From Agapetus fuscipes (taxonomy: Eukaryota > Arthropoda > Insecta > Trichoptera > Glossosomatidae), in NCBI GenBank assembly GCA_951799405.1, contig OX637340.1, positions 62,001-126,000 of the forward strand: a stretch of DNA of 64,000 nucleotides. The letters are read 5' to 3'. Shown one piece after another: positions 1 to 10,200 of this stretch. The notes under the pieces were generated by a model. The model was given only the letters and a program-made list of their open reading frames with translations, did no database searches and was not told the origin of the DNA. Positions within the stretch are counted from its first letter, which is position 1. Every line of letters starts with the position of its first letter. The position numbers and the translations under genes are program-made.

Positions 1-31
1 GGTGCCTCTGCGATCAGTAGTTCCGGCTGGG

Positions 32-73
32 ACATACATACATCCATACATCCATACGGACGGACGGACGGAC
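32..73. repeat. Tetranucleotide tract (CATA/CATC then GGAC)
   Basis: Imperfect CATA/CCATA repeats run into four GGAC units. Such tracts often mark the 3' end of a retroelement, but no coding remnant is visible before the window edge. The rest of 1-357 shows nothing I recognise. Confidence 0.6.
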
Positions 74-367
74 AGGTTCGACAAATTAGGTTTTTTTGCA
101 TGTCCTGGTGCAGGACAACTCATTTCCGTTAAAACCTCATTTTTTTTTTCGGACGAATACAATACTTTATAACAGTTCCTTCGGACTGCTATAAAGTAAA
201 AAAATCTTTGTGTAAATAAAAAGGGTCATTAACTTTCTATTTTTTGGGATGTACTGGGATTTCGTGCCTACGCATACTAATGAGGTATATCTATTTTTAG
301 AATCTCGATCTTTTTTCCATAATCTGAATTATGATGGAGTATAATAATTATTTCACAATAGTTATTT

Positions 368-486
368 ATGCCACTGCCTTGTAATGACAGTCTTTGTAAC
401 ACGAGTGCTAGTTTGTGCCATGAGGCGCAGCCGAATGGCACAATAGACAGCACGAGTGTTACAAAGGCTAATTACGTGCAGTGGCA
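368..486. repeat. Left-end hairpin of the tyrosine-recombinase element
   Basis: The arms run from ATGCCACTGC...TTTGTAACACGAGTGCT...TTGTGCCAT inward, and back through ATGGCACAA...AGCACGAGTGTTACAAA...GCAGTGGCAT. They have small bulges and a GC-containing loop. The same structure is conserved in the second copy at 19756-19872. Confidence 0.8.
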
Positions 487-551
487 TACAATACTTTTTC
501 TACGACCACGAAATAAATGAAAATACCTTTTTTTTTTTTCAAGTTTATTGT

Positions 552-1696
552 TTATTTATGTTGAGAATAATAATTATTGACATTTCTAATTGTACAATTT
601 TTAAAATTAATGACGGGCATGGAAGAATTTCCTTGGATATTAGTGGAGTTCGTTGGTGTATTTATATTTACTTCATTTGTGCGTTTGTTTTCTATGGAGT
701 TTAATATCTGATTAGACACTTGAATCTTTCTTTGAATGGATTCGTCAATGTACCCTCAGCCACAGCAGTAGATTTCCATCCACCGTGCCGTTTTAAGCTC
801 GTGATGTCGCCGCCAGCGTCGACTAATATAGTAGCAGAGGTTCTGCGAAAGCAGTGTCCAGTGTATAATTCTGGATTGGGGAGATTAAGGTAGGAAGCTA
901 TTGTTTTTCCTAGGTTTCCAAATTTATTAATTCCGATGTTTTGTAAAGTGCATTTTCCAGATACATAATTTAGGAAAAAATGAGAATTGCTACATGGATT
1001 TGGTCGCAGTTTGATGTATTGCTTGCATAATTCGTAATATTTTCCTGTAATAGTGAAGGAGCGGTCTTTATTTGTTTTCGTGTTAGTTATTTTAACTAAA
1101 AGAGTAGATTGCAGGTCTTGCACATCACTGAACTGTAGTCCATGTAATTCTTGTCGTCTGCACGCACACATCAATCCAAAAATCAATGCCGTCTGTAAGA
1201 AATATTCATAGTATTCAGTTAGTAAACAAGATTTAGAGTTATCTTTAACTGTTCCATTAGAAAAATCAACAGCATACCTTTGCTTGAAGGTATAATATAT
1301 TAGGTGCATTGTTAATAAACGTGTTCGTCTATCAAGATCATAGATTTTTTTCCTTGGAATCCGTCCGATTTTCTTTTTAAAAATGCAAGCAATTTGGAGT
1401 ACTTTGATATATCAATTTGCTGGTTTATTACTAACGTTGACCTTAGCATTGAATATGTAGACCACAGTGTCGAAGATTTGAAATTTTTCGAAATAGTGTT
1501 GAAGTATGCCAACATCACATTTTCCGAAAATGAATTTGTTTTTTTTGACGCCCTCCATTGCATAAAACTTTCATAGCACTTTTCATATTTTTTTTTTTGA
1601 TTTCACCGGCAACAATTCCTTTGCCGTCTGCACAGCAAGCTCTGTTATGTCTGGGGGTGTTAAATTTTCTTCAAAATCACTACTATCGTCGCTCAT
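552..1696 (-). pseudogene. Tyrosine recombinase (Crypton-like) pseudogene
   Basis: The minus-strand reading starts at ATG 1696-1694 (MSDDSSDFEENLTPPDITEL). It passes a SAM-like core-binding region (SFSENVMLAYF, STLWSTYSMLRSTL, ISKYSKLLAFLKRKSDGF) and reaches the catalytic domain. The active-site set is Arg in ACRRQEL, Lys in TKTNKDR, HxxR in GHCFRR, and the second His in KRHGGWKS. The nucleophile Tyr (TAC at 752-750, in GYIDES) is one base out of frame. An 85-nt intron (1277-1193) has GT...AG ends and a TACTAAC-like branch point. Three 1- or 2-base frame breaks (an A run near 1590, near 1317, and before the Tyr) kill this copy. The tail is Asn/Cys-rich (FKNCTIRNVNN). Confidence 0.75.
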
Positions 1697-2063
1697 TATT
1701 TCAAATTACGTATTGAACACGGATGACTACTGCAGACAAGGCCGGCAAATGGCGGCGCAATCAACAACTGCGCATGTGCGATGCTCCGTCCCGCGCATAG
1801 CGCATGCGCGGGACGCCATTGTTGATTTTCGAACATGGGCATGACAAAGATGGCCAAATAATAGGAAGAGAAATTGAATTATTACTTACAATTTTTGAAC
1901 AGATATTAGAAGTGAAACCCAATATTATATTTATTTGCTGGCACTGATGTTTAATTCGTTGTTTATACATTATATTATTCACATTTTAAGTACTTTTTTA
2001 AATCCTGCAATCATACAATTTCCACAAGTATACATGTAGGTTCACATTGCGCATGCGCACATT

Positions 2064-2124
2064 TACATTTCAACACGGTTACCCGTTGCATAATGTTACA
2101 TTATGCAACGGGTGTAGAAATGTA
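2064..2124. repeat. Right-end hairpin of the tyrosine-recombinase element
   Basis: Arms TACATTTC-AACAC...CCCGTTGCATAATG and CATTATGCAACGGG-TGTAGAAATGTA surround a tiny loop. The second copy has the same fold near 20609-20672 with several changes that keep pairing (CATAATG/CATTATG against CGTAATG/CATTACG). Confidence 0.8.
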
Positions 2125-2190
2125 TGTCATTGTGATTGCGTTAGCCGTTTCGTAATTAGTAAATTACCAAATGGGAGTAGAAAAAAGTTT

Positions 2191-2705
2191 TTTTTTTTTT
2201 GGTAGGCACTAAAAAAACTTTATTTCATTGTTTTTTGATATAAAAAAACCCACAGGAGATATGTTTTGTATCTTTGGAGATATTTAATATAAAACACCAC
2301 GAGTTGGGTATCTGAATTAGGCAGAAAATCGCCGGCGCTCCAGGGGTTAATGCTAACAACATAGCAGTGTTGCAATACATCACAAAAGTGAAGAAATAAA
2401 ACAACTTGGTAATGCAGACCAATTATGATACAAAATCAGTACATCGTGTAAAAATATATTTCAAAATGGACTCGGAACATTTTCAGCATAGATATTCCAA
2501 ATTTGAATATTTCTTGGCGGACATGTCACCTGCTAAGAAACCTTAGTCCCTTGTAATAAAATGACAAAATTATGTTCCTGGTTGTGTAATGCCACAACAT
2601 CTTTGTCTATGTCAAGTATGTGAGGACATCATGGTTACATTATTTAAGAATTTACTCTTCTAGGGTCTTCATTCTTTGATCCAATTATCAGTACCTAACT
2701 AACTT
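2191..2705. other. No recognised feature
   Basis: AT-rich sequence with no coding, repeat or structural signal that I can support. Confidence 0.5.
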
Positions 2706-3290
2706 AAATCTAATCTAATCTAAGTTGCAAAGATATGTTACATTGGAGATTCACATTACATGCATTTTCACAAGCAGACAAGTACAAGTTCGCTCTTGCA
2801 CATGCCGCATGTGAACCTACAACATAAAAACCAAATCTCAAATGGACATACACCCTGCAACTCTTGCTGTCCTTCCCTGAAACAGGAGTGACATTGGCAA
2901 AGTGAACCATTTTTAAAGCATGGGTGGTCAGCCGCATACCAACCTATAAGTCAAGGAACAAACATGACAAATTACATTTTTAAATCAATAAATAATAATA
3001 TCTATGTATGGACATTAAAACTAAAACAGAAAGCAAATTCTAATTTAATAAACCCTAGCTGCCAACATTGTAATGTTGGTGGCTGTAGATCAACCGCCAT
3101 TTCTTTCTGTCCTAACATACTTCTTTCATTTCCTCCAGAGTCATAACCTTCTTCATACAATATCTTCTTTTATTATGACTCTGGATATTCCATTCATTCG
3201 CAATTTTGGATATTTGGTCCATTCATACCTTACTCAGTCTTCCTCTATATGCCCAAACCATCTTGAAATATCATCTAAAAATTGTAATAT
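2706..3290 (-). mobile_element. RTE-A LINE 3' fragment (minus)
   Basis: The tail is tandem TAATC units (2700-2725) followed by the family tail (AAAGTGAACCATTTT, then CAACCTATAAGTCAAGGAA). Next comes decayed coding sequence (3060-3260) for the C-terminal RT-LINE end (CMKKVMTLEEMKE, IQSHNKRR). It is severely degraded. It begins about 110 bp beyond the timeout stop on the same strand, so it may supply part of the 3' UTR. Confidence 0.75.
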
Positions 3291-3400
3291 TTCAAAATAT
3301 GAATTCAACTTAAGTAAAAAAAAAAAAATGTATAAAATTACAGGATCATGTAATAATACAACAAAAAGAGGTAATGAGATTTTTAAATATAAACCAAAGC

Positions 3401-4246
3401 TTAAAGAAGACTATCAAAAATATCATTTTGATCTTGCGAAGAGCTCGTGACGATTTTTCCATCAGCGGCAGGAACATTTTCTTCATCGCTGTCATAAAAA
3501 ATGACTGCCTTTCTTTTCTTATTCACTTTGACAGGAGAATCTTCCAGATTACTTTCCAGTGCAGTCGAAACAATTGAGGAATCTTGTTTGGCGATGCTGT
3601 GGTTAGAATCATCACTATCATCCGATATGGCAAGACAGCGTTTCTTCCTGGACCCTGATGCATTATCTTCAGAAGAGTTCTGTCCATCTCTGCTTAGCTC
3701 TGCTTTATATTTCCTGTTTTCTATAACAGTCACATTGTTCTCAGAATCACTCGAATCCAGCGATTGGGAATTTTGAATATTCTTGTACTTATTCGGAATG
3801 TTATCAGTCGTATCAATTGACTTGTTGGTTTCAACATCGGCTGAAGATGATGATTTGTTGATTGAATGTGAAATTTCATCCTGATCAGAGTCAGAATCAT
3901 CTTCAATTACATTATTTCTTCCAACTTTCTTTGAGATATTCATTCCGGCGTCACTGGAGTCTGACCTCTTTCTTTTTGTTTGCTTTGACGATACATCTTT
4001 AATTACAGAAGTGTTATTCTCTCCCATGGATTTGTTTTGGTTTCCACGTAGCTTCTTGAAGAATTCTTCATCATCTTCTGAAGAAGATTCAGCTGGAGCC
4101 ACATAACCTGTTGATGTTTCTACGGAGACAGCTGTTACACTTTCTTCAGCAACTATCAGAGATCCTTCAATGGCTTTCTTAATTGTCTCGTTGCGCTTTC
4201 TCAGGGATTCGTGGTGGATGTGACCAGGGATACGCCAATAAGTTGC
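3401..4246 (-). CDS. timeout: timeout last exon and stop codon
   Basis: An 846-nt terminal exon with acceptor cctgtttcag. It begins ATYWRIPGHIHHESLRKRNE, matching 'ETFWRIP...LRR', the second half of the PARP1-binding-type region. It continues into a long Ser/Asp/Glu/Lys-rich tail with several KRKRSDSSD-type clusters (possible nuclear localisation and CK2-like sites). It ends with QDQNDIFDSLL and a stop at 3401-3403. I found no clear AATAAA close downstream; a same-strand RTE-A fragment begins about 110 bp beyond the stop. Confidence 0.93.
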   Translation of the reverse strand, partial: ATYWRIPGHIHHESLRKRNETIKKAIEGSLIVAEESVTAVSVETSTGYVAPAESSSEDDEEFFKKLRGNQNKSMGENNTSVIKDVSSKQTKRKRSDSSDAGMNISKKVGRNNVIEDDSDSDQDEISHSINKSSSSADVETNKSIDTTDNIPNKYKNIQNSQSLDSSDSENNVTVIENRKYKAELSRDGQNSSEDNASGSRKKRCLAISDDSDDSNHSIAKQDSSIVSTALESNLEDSPVKVNKKRKAVIFYDSDEENVPAADGKIVTSSSQDQNDIFDSLL

Positions 4247-7200
4247 CTGAAACAGGAAAATACATTAAAAATATAGAAGAAATCTGGAAGTTATTTCTAA
4301 TAGGTCTGTGAGACATAACACCAGTATGGAGTCGAGAGTTTTTTGCACAGATGTTCCAAAATTGAATTCTTCTCAGTGGGGAATATCACCAAGTCTGTGA
4401 CATTCCGTGTTATTCACACACAGCAAATCTATGGCTCACCGCCACCTTATTTTGGAAGAAAATCCATGGCTCTACCACTACCACCACCTAATGTGATTTT
4501 TTCATACAAAAAAACGATCCATGGATCAGCTGTGAATCAAATGCTTTGTTGATAATACTGTATGAGTTTATCATTGATAATTTTAGTTGAAAATTTATTT
4601 ACAAAATTGTACAATACAAATTACGTTTTCTTTACTCTTTCACTGTATGAAGAAGGTTATGACTCTGGAAGAAATGAAAGAAGTATATAAGGACAGAAAG
4701 AAATGGCGGTTGATCTGTAATGTTGGCGGCTAGGGTTTATTGAAGTGAAATTTGTTATATGTTTTAGTTTTTGATGTCCATATATTATATTATTATTTAT
4801 TGATTTAAAAAATGTATTTTGTCCTGTATGTTCCTTGACTTATAGGTTGGTATGCGGCTAACCACCCAAGCCGTAAAAATGGTTCACTTTGCCAATGTCA
4901 CCGCCTGTCTCAGGGAAGGACGGCAAGAGTTGCAGGGTGTATGTCCATTTGAGATTTGGTTTTTATGTTGTAAGTTCACATGAGACATGTGCAAGTGCGA
5001 ACTTGTACGTGTCTGGTTGTGAGAATGCATGTAATATGAATCTCCAATGTAACATATCTTTGCAACTTAGATAAGATTAGATTAGACTGATTAAAATATG
5101 CGTCATTTAAACAATGTGCAACCCTGCAATTCTATCCCAATTGTCCTACCAGCACCAATTTTCACTTATTAAGTAAATTGGTGCAATTGCCAACATTCTG
5201 TCATATAAAAATATGCTATTACTTCAAAATTAAGTTAAAATAATAATTATTAGTATGTTTTTTATGGTACTGTGAATTAAAAATTATAATTCAAATAAAT
5301 CAATATAGTGTGTGAAAATAAAACACTGTTTTAATCAGAAATTAGTTTTTTTAAAAACATAAAAATCAATATTAGTATGTTTTTGTGTGAATCACACCTC
5401 AAGAGCCCTCTGCGAGCTTGATCATCACTATAGAGCGCCAGTCAATTCTCAAGCAAGACCTAATTGCTATAAGGCAGGATGGACCTTTGGTGACCGTTCT
5501 TTGGTAAAAGCCAATGTTATTGTTATGTAAATATAAATATTGAAATAAGTATGGGTAGTTATAGTTATAAGAGTCCTCATAGGTATAGGTAGGTAGGATC
5601 GATAATTGTGTATAAGTGTAGAATTCTCTAGGCTAAGTAGGTACTTGTTATAATTATAGGAATTCTGTATTACATTGGTAGGTAGGATTTTGGTTGTGTC
5701 TAGGTAGTACGTGAAACATCGAGAAGTAATAATTACTCTGGAACCGTCTGGCGACTTTAGTTCTGGATCATACTGCTCTGAAGAGTATAAAGGTGCGAAT
5801 GGCCTGCAGAGCGGGCCAGTATCATAGCGACTAACAAACACATCGAAGCCATCTGATCAGTGAACCGAAACCAATGGAATAATCGAGAAAGTAGTGTGAA
5901 AATAAATTTTGTAACAGTGTAAAATAAATAACTATTGAAGAAGACCTGTGTATTTTTAATTTGAAGACAATTGAACCCTAATTTCGTAACAATTGGCGTC
6001 AGGTGCGGAATTGTCAAGAAAAATTAAGATCTTCTGTCTAAAAATAAATAAAATAAATTAAATAGTGTTAAAATGAACTTTATTCAAATTGAACTTTGTG
6101 TGAACTGACTTTTGTGAAAACAAGTGTTTAAATAAATTTTTGTTAAAAGAAAAGACGCAAAAGCAAGTTGCTTATAAATTCTGGAACATCATATGGAACA
6201 TAATTCTGGACATAATTCTGGACATAACATAATGACTATTTTACCGCATTGAGAAAGTCATCAAATTGGACCATAGTTTTTTTATTATTGTGTGTGATTA
6301 AAAAAATAAAATAAATAAATAAAAATCTTGAAAAATATTACAAAAGAACGTTCCAGATTCATCGAGAAAAAGTTTTTGAATAACTATCCTTTGTTTACAA
6401 GTGTGTGAATGTACATTAAGTACCTACCTGTGTGTTTGAAAGACTTGAGACGAAATAAATAATAATGTACTATCAGACATTATTATGTTAAAAATATTGG
6501 TGAATTAAAAATAAATATTAAAAGACAGTACCTACCTACCAATCAGTGTAATCAGACAAATTATTATTTTTGCTAAAGTACGTATTCAAAACAGCTATAT
6601 ATATAAAACTCAAAACTTGTATTAAATAAATTTGAAAATATTTTTGTTTTGAAGTTTGTTAAAATAAAATAAAATGGCTAAAGTGAACATCAAGGACCTC
6701 AAAGTCACTGAGCTTAAGAATGAGCTTCTGGAGAGGGACCTGGAGACCTCAGGAGGGAAGGCGGCCTTACAAGCACGCCTCATGGAAGCTCTAGAACAGT
6801 CAGGCGAAGACCCGGCATACTTTGTCATGGCATCTGGGGGAGACCGCGCCCTTGAGGAACTGAACCTCAGCATCAACAGTAACCTGACAGGACTGAAGAC
6901 TGAGATGGCTGACAACGCCAAGACCCTGAAGGAGGACCTGGCAACCATGGAGGAGAAGATGACCAGCAACCTGACCGGGCTGGAGGAGAAGATGACTGGG
7001 CTGGAGGAGAAGATGACCAGCAACCTAGCCGGGCTGGAGAAGAAAGTGGCAGAAAGCTCGCGAGCAATGTCGGAGATTGAGGCCCGTGTGGCAAGCCTGG
7101 AGGATCGTCTGCGTGCCGAGCTGGCTGACAAGTGCCAGATGGAGTCCACCAGAATATCCCCCAAAGGCGGCCTTCACGACGAGACCGACCAGGGATGCTC

Positions 7201-10200
7201 AACTCCAACCAGGGTCACTAGAGGGGATGACGACCCTTCGCTGTCGAAGCACAACCTTCCGACCTTCGACGGGAAGACGTCGTGGGAGGAGTATTTGACC
7301 CTCTTTGAGACGGCTGCCATGATGGGAGCCTGGAGCCAGCAGAAGAAGGCTTCGGTTCTCAGCCTGTCGCTCCGAGGAGACGCTCTCAGGGTTCTGCAGG
7401 CCATACCCCTGGACAACCGTGGTGACTTTGGGCAGCTGAAGCAGCGCTTGGATATGCGCTATGGCCACAAGTGCCTGGAGCAGCTGTACAAGTCGCAGCT
7501 GAACACAAGGGTGCAGAAGCCCAACGAGAGCCTCCAGGAGTTTGAGATGGACATCGTCCACCTAGTACGAGACGCTTACCCGACATTCCCTGATGACATC
7601 TGCGAGAGCTTGGCAGTGGACAAGTTCCTGAACGGATTGAGAGAATGGGAGACGCAGCAAGCAGTGAAGCTGGCTCTTCCGAAGACGTTGAACGAGGCGC
7701 TAAGCCGAGCTCTCGAATTTGAGGCTGTCAAACAGTCCATCAGGGGCCACGCCAGGGTTTGTGCAATCAAGGCAGAGGAGGTCAAACTACCTACAACCGA
7801 GGAAATAATAGAAAAAGTGCTGCAGCAACTTGAGCCAACGAGACAGAAGGCGCACTGCTGGACGTGTGGCCAGCAAGGACACCTGAGCGCGAGGTGCCCA
7901 AAGTCTCAAGGACCGGAGAAATTGGAAGACGACCGCAAGGATGTAGAGACCACCATGAAGATGAACAAACGGCTGAGGAAACTGCAAGTTCAGCTCCAAG
8001 ATGCCGAGAGAAAGGTCAAAGTCATGGAGACGGAGAACAGGCAGCTGACGAAGAACTTGGCCAGCAGTGAAAGGGTCCGGCGAACAGCGGAGGCCGAGAG
8101 GGACGAGTTGCACGAGACTGTGATGAGCCTGGAGAGACAGAACAAGGGGCTTAGGACTAAGCTCCAGCAGCTGGAGACTGGGCAGGTGCCCAGGGCAAAG
8201 GACACCATTGCCAACCTGGAGTCCAAGATCAGCAACAACAATGAGGCGGGTGCTCGCATGAAGGATAACCACCGGCCAACTCAAAGAGCAAAGTGGTCAA
8301 ACAATGACCAGCCCGCCCAGAGAGTACAAAAATGCGTCGCATCCAAAGAAGCGCCCCTGTTTGAGACGTTCTGGAGCAAGGTGCAAGAGGGACAGAAGAT
8401 TCGCCATGGAGTGACCACAGAAGTCCACAAGGACTTATTTGAGGTCACTGGGGACCACACACTGGCATGCAGTGTACCGGAAGATCTAGATATGTCTAGA
8501 GGAATTGCACGGGTCTTCCGATACAAATTCGGAGAACCGCAACCCTCGAGCAGCCCGCAAGGAAGAGCTCTGAGACTACCGAAGGGGCGTCAACAAGCAT
8601 ACTGCCTGGTTGTCCCGGATTCCAGCAACCTGGAAGATGACTACAAGGCATTGTGGGACGGCATTGTTGAGCTGCGTGACTACATGTTGGAGGATCAGCA
8701 GGCGCGTCTGGCAATACCGAAGATGGGTGGCGGCCGCGCTAATCGAGACTGGCGGATAATCCGGAGTATGATTGAAGCAGTGTTCTCGGGAGTCGGCATC
8801 AGCGTCATGGTGTGCTGCGAGCAAGCGCAGCCGAGAGCCAGTGGGGAGAAATCCGTGGACTGCCACTTCTTCCTGACCACAGGGTGTCGACGTGGATCAG
8901 CATGCCCCTACCTACACAGAGTCAAGACTGTTCCGGGACGAAACAGTCTAGGTGGGGGGTAGTGTTATGTAAATATAAATATTGAAATAAGTATGGGTAG
9001 TTATAGTTATAAGAGTCCTCATAGGTATAGGTAGGTAGGATCGATAATTGTGTATAAGTGTAGAATTCTCTAGGCTAAGTAGGTACTTGTTATAATTATA
9101 GGAATTCTGTATTACATTGGTAGGTAGGATTTTGGTTGTGTCTAGGTAGTACGTGAAACATCGAGAAGTAATAATTACTCTGGAACCGTCTGGCGACTTT
9201 AGTTCTGGATCATACTGCTCTGAAGAGTATAAAGGTGCGAATGGCCTGCAGAGCGGGCCAGTATCATAGCGACTAACAAACACATCGAAGCCATCTGATC
9301 AGTGAACCGAAACCAATGGAATAATCGAGAAAGTAGTGTGAAAATAAATTTTGTAACAGTGTAAAATAAATAACTATTGAAGAAGACCTGTGTATTTTTA
9401 ATTTGAAGACAATTGAACCCTAATTTCGTAACATTATGTTATTTTAAAATAACATAGAAAGAACATTCTCAAAGTGTACAGTGTGTTTTGTAGGCCGAAC
9501 GGTCACGGAAGCGACCAAACTGCGCCGTGCGATCTAATCGGGCCATCGCTCATCAGTTCTCGGCAAGATGTGAACAGAGTCAGACGTCGGCGACCAAGCA
9601 CCAAGTGGTGCAAGAGGGGGCATTACCATGGAGCTCCCTCCTCCCCATCTACTTGGATTTTCTGCCAGTGTTTTAGTGACAAGGTGCAGGTCGGGCCATT
9701 CCCTTATTTCCCCTTTTTCCCCCATATTACTAAAGTTAATAAACCCTTATTTGTTAATGTTAACCTTATCTTTTTAATATACAACCCTTCCCAAAATACA
9801 AGTAAGCAACACAAGGAAAGAACCCCACGCCCTGAGAGTGTTGCTGATGATAGCTAGCCGGAGTAAGTATCCTGCAGGTACATCCTAGAAGGTACCTTTC
9901 CATCATAACATAACACCAATGAACTCTTCAACCCACCGAAGAGCCTATTGGAGAAAAAACTTTTTTTTTGTGCAAGCCAGGAATCAAACTAACGATCTTC
10001 GGAACATGAGTCTGTAACGTTAACCACTAAACCACAGACCGGCCATGATTTGGGCTAAAAATGCCTGTATAATATGTGTAGATGATCAAATCTTACCTGT
10101 TCATCAAGAGGAGGATGGATCCCAAGGCTTTTGAGCACAGTCAGGAAGAGAGGGTCTTCCATGGCATTTATGCAATCTTCCATCATTGGGACCAGAGGAA

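Larger units (their letters stand above)
358..2190 (-). mobile_element. Tyrosine-recombinase transposon, copy 1, with hairpin ends
   Basis: A DNA element carrying a broken tyrosine-recombinase gene on the minus strand. Its boundaries come from comparison with a second, deleted copy at 19744-20735. Both share the left end (ATAGTTATT, then ATGCCACTGC) and the right end (AAATTACCAAATGGGAGTAG). Each end folds: about 50-bp arms at 368-486, and a 61-nt hairpin at 2064-2124. A GC-rich hairpin (arms CGTCCCGCGCA) lies upstream of the gene at 1787-1815. The motif ACTTTTTCTAC occurs just inside the left hairpin and, inverted, at the right end. Crypton-like elements are the closest idea from the recombinase type; the hairpin ends do not fit a family I can name. 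Confidence 0.7.
5521..9433 (+). mobile_element. Gag-only LTR retrotransposon with macro-domain Gag (intact)
   Basis: The LTRs at 5521-5991 and 8963-9433 (471 bp each) look identical by eye. They begin TGTTA and end TAACA. The 4-bp target duplication TTAT is at 5517-5520 and 9434-9437. A primer-binding-like TGGCGTCAGGTGCGG starts at 5994 and a purine tract AGGTGGGGGGTAG abuts the 3' LTR. The interior holds one 762-codon gene and a 682-nt leader, with no protease, RT or integrase. It is therefore non-autonomous for reverse transcription and must use another element's enzymes. The lack of LTR divergence means a very recent insertion. Confidence 0.92.
5515..9915 (+). mobile_element. Solo LTR (484 bp), itself interrupted
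   Basis: The ends TGTTATGTT and AACATAACA are perfect 9-bp inverted ends of TG...CA type. The flanks are CCAA at 5511-5514 and 9916-9919, a 4-bp target duplication. The LTR sequence is 5515-5520 plus 9438-9915, because the gag element entered six bases from its left end. Orientation is tentative, from AATAAA-like signals near 9740. The open frame across 9474-9857 lies in the LTR and has no protein features. Confidence 0.8.
5380..10044 (-). mobile_element. SINE-1 copy (tail A), split by nested LTR insertions
   Basis: The SINE tail side is 5380-5510 (ACACCTCAAGAGCCCTCTGC). The head side is 9920-10044 (TTCAACCCACCGAAGAGC, then CGTTAACCACTAAACCACAG). Other intact copies in the window read straight across this junction. 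The tRNA-like head reads on the minus strand. The inserted block is the solo LTR with its CCAA duplication. Confidence 0.85.

Noticed and set aside
6622..8866. Long open frames on the minus strand and other plus frames across the gag gene
   Set aside because: They mirror the GC-rich gag codons, have no domain features, and have no signals of their own.
5467..9283. The repeated antisense frame starting MFVSRYDTGPLC in both LTRs
   Set aside because: It is the LTR sequence read backwards and appears twice only because the LTRs are duplicates.
9961..10044. tRNA gene-like sequence near the timeout exon
   Set aside because: It is the tRNA-derived head of the split SINE-1, with decayed promoter boxes and no cloverleaf.
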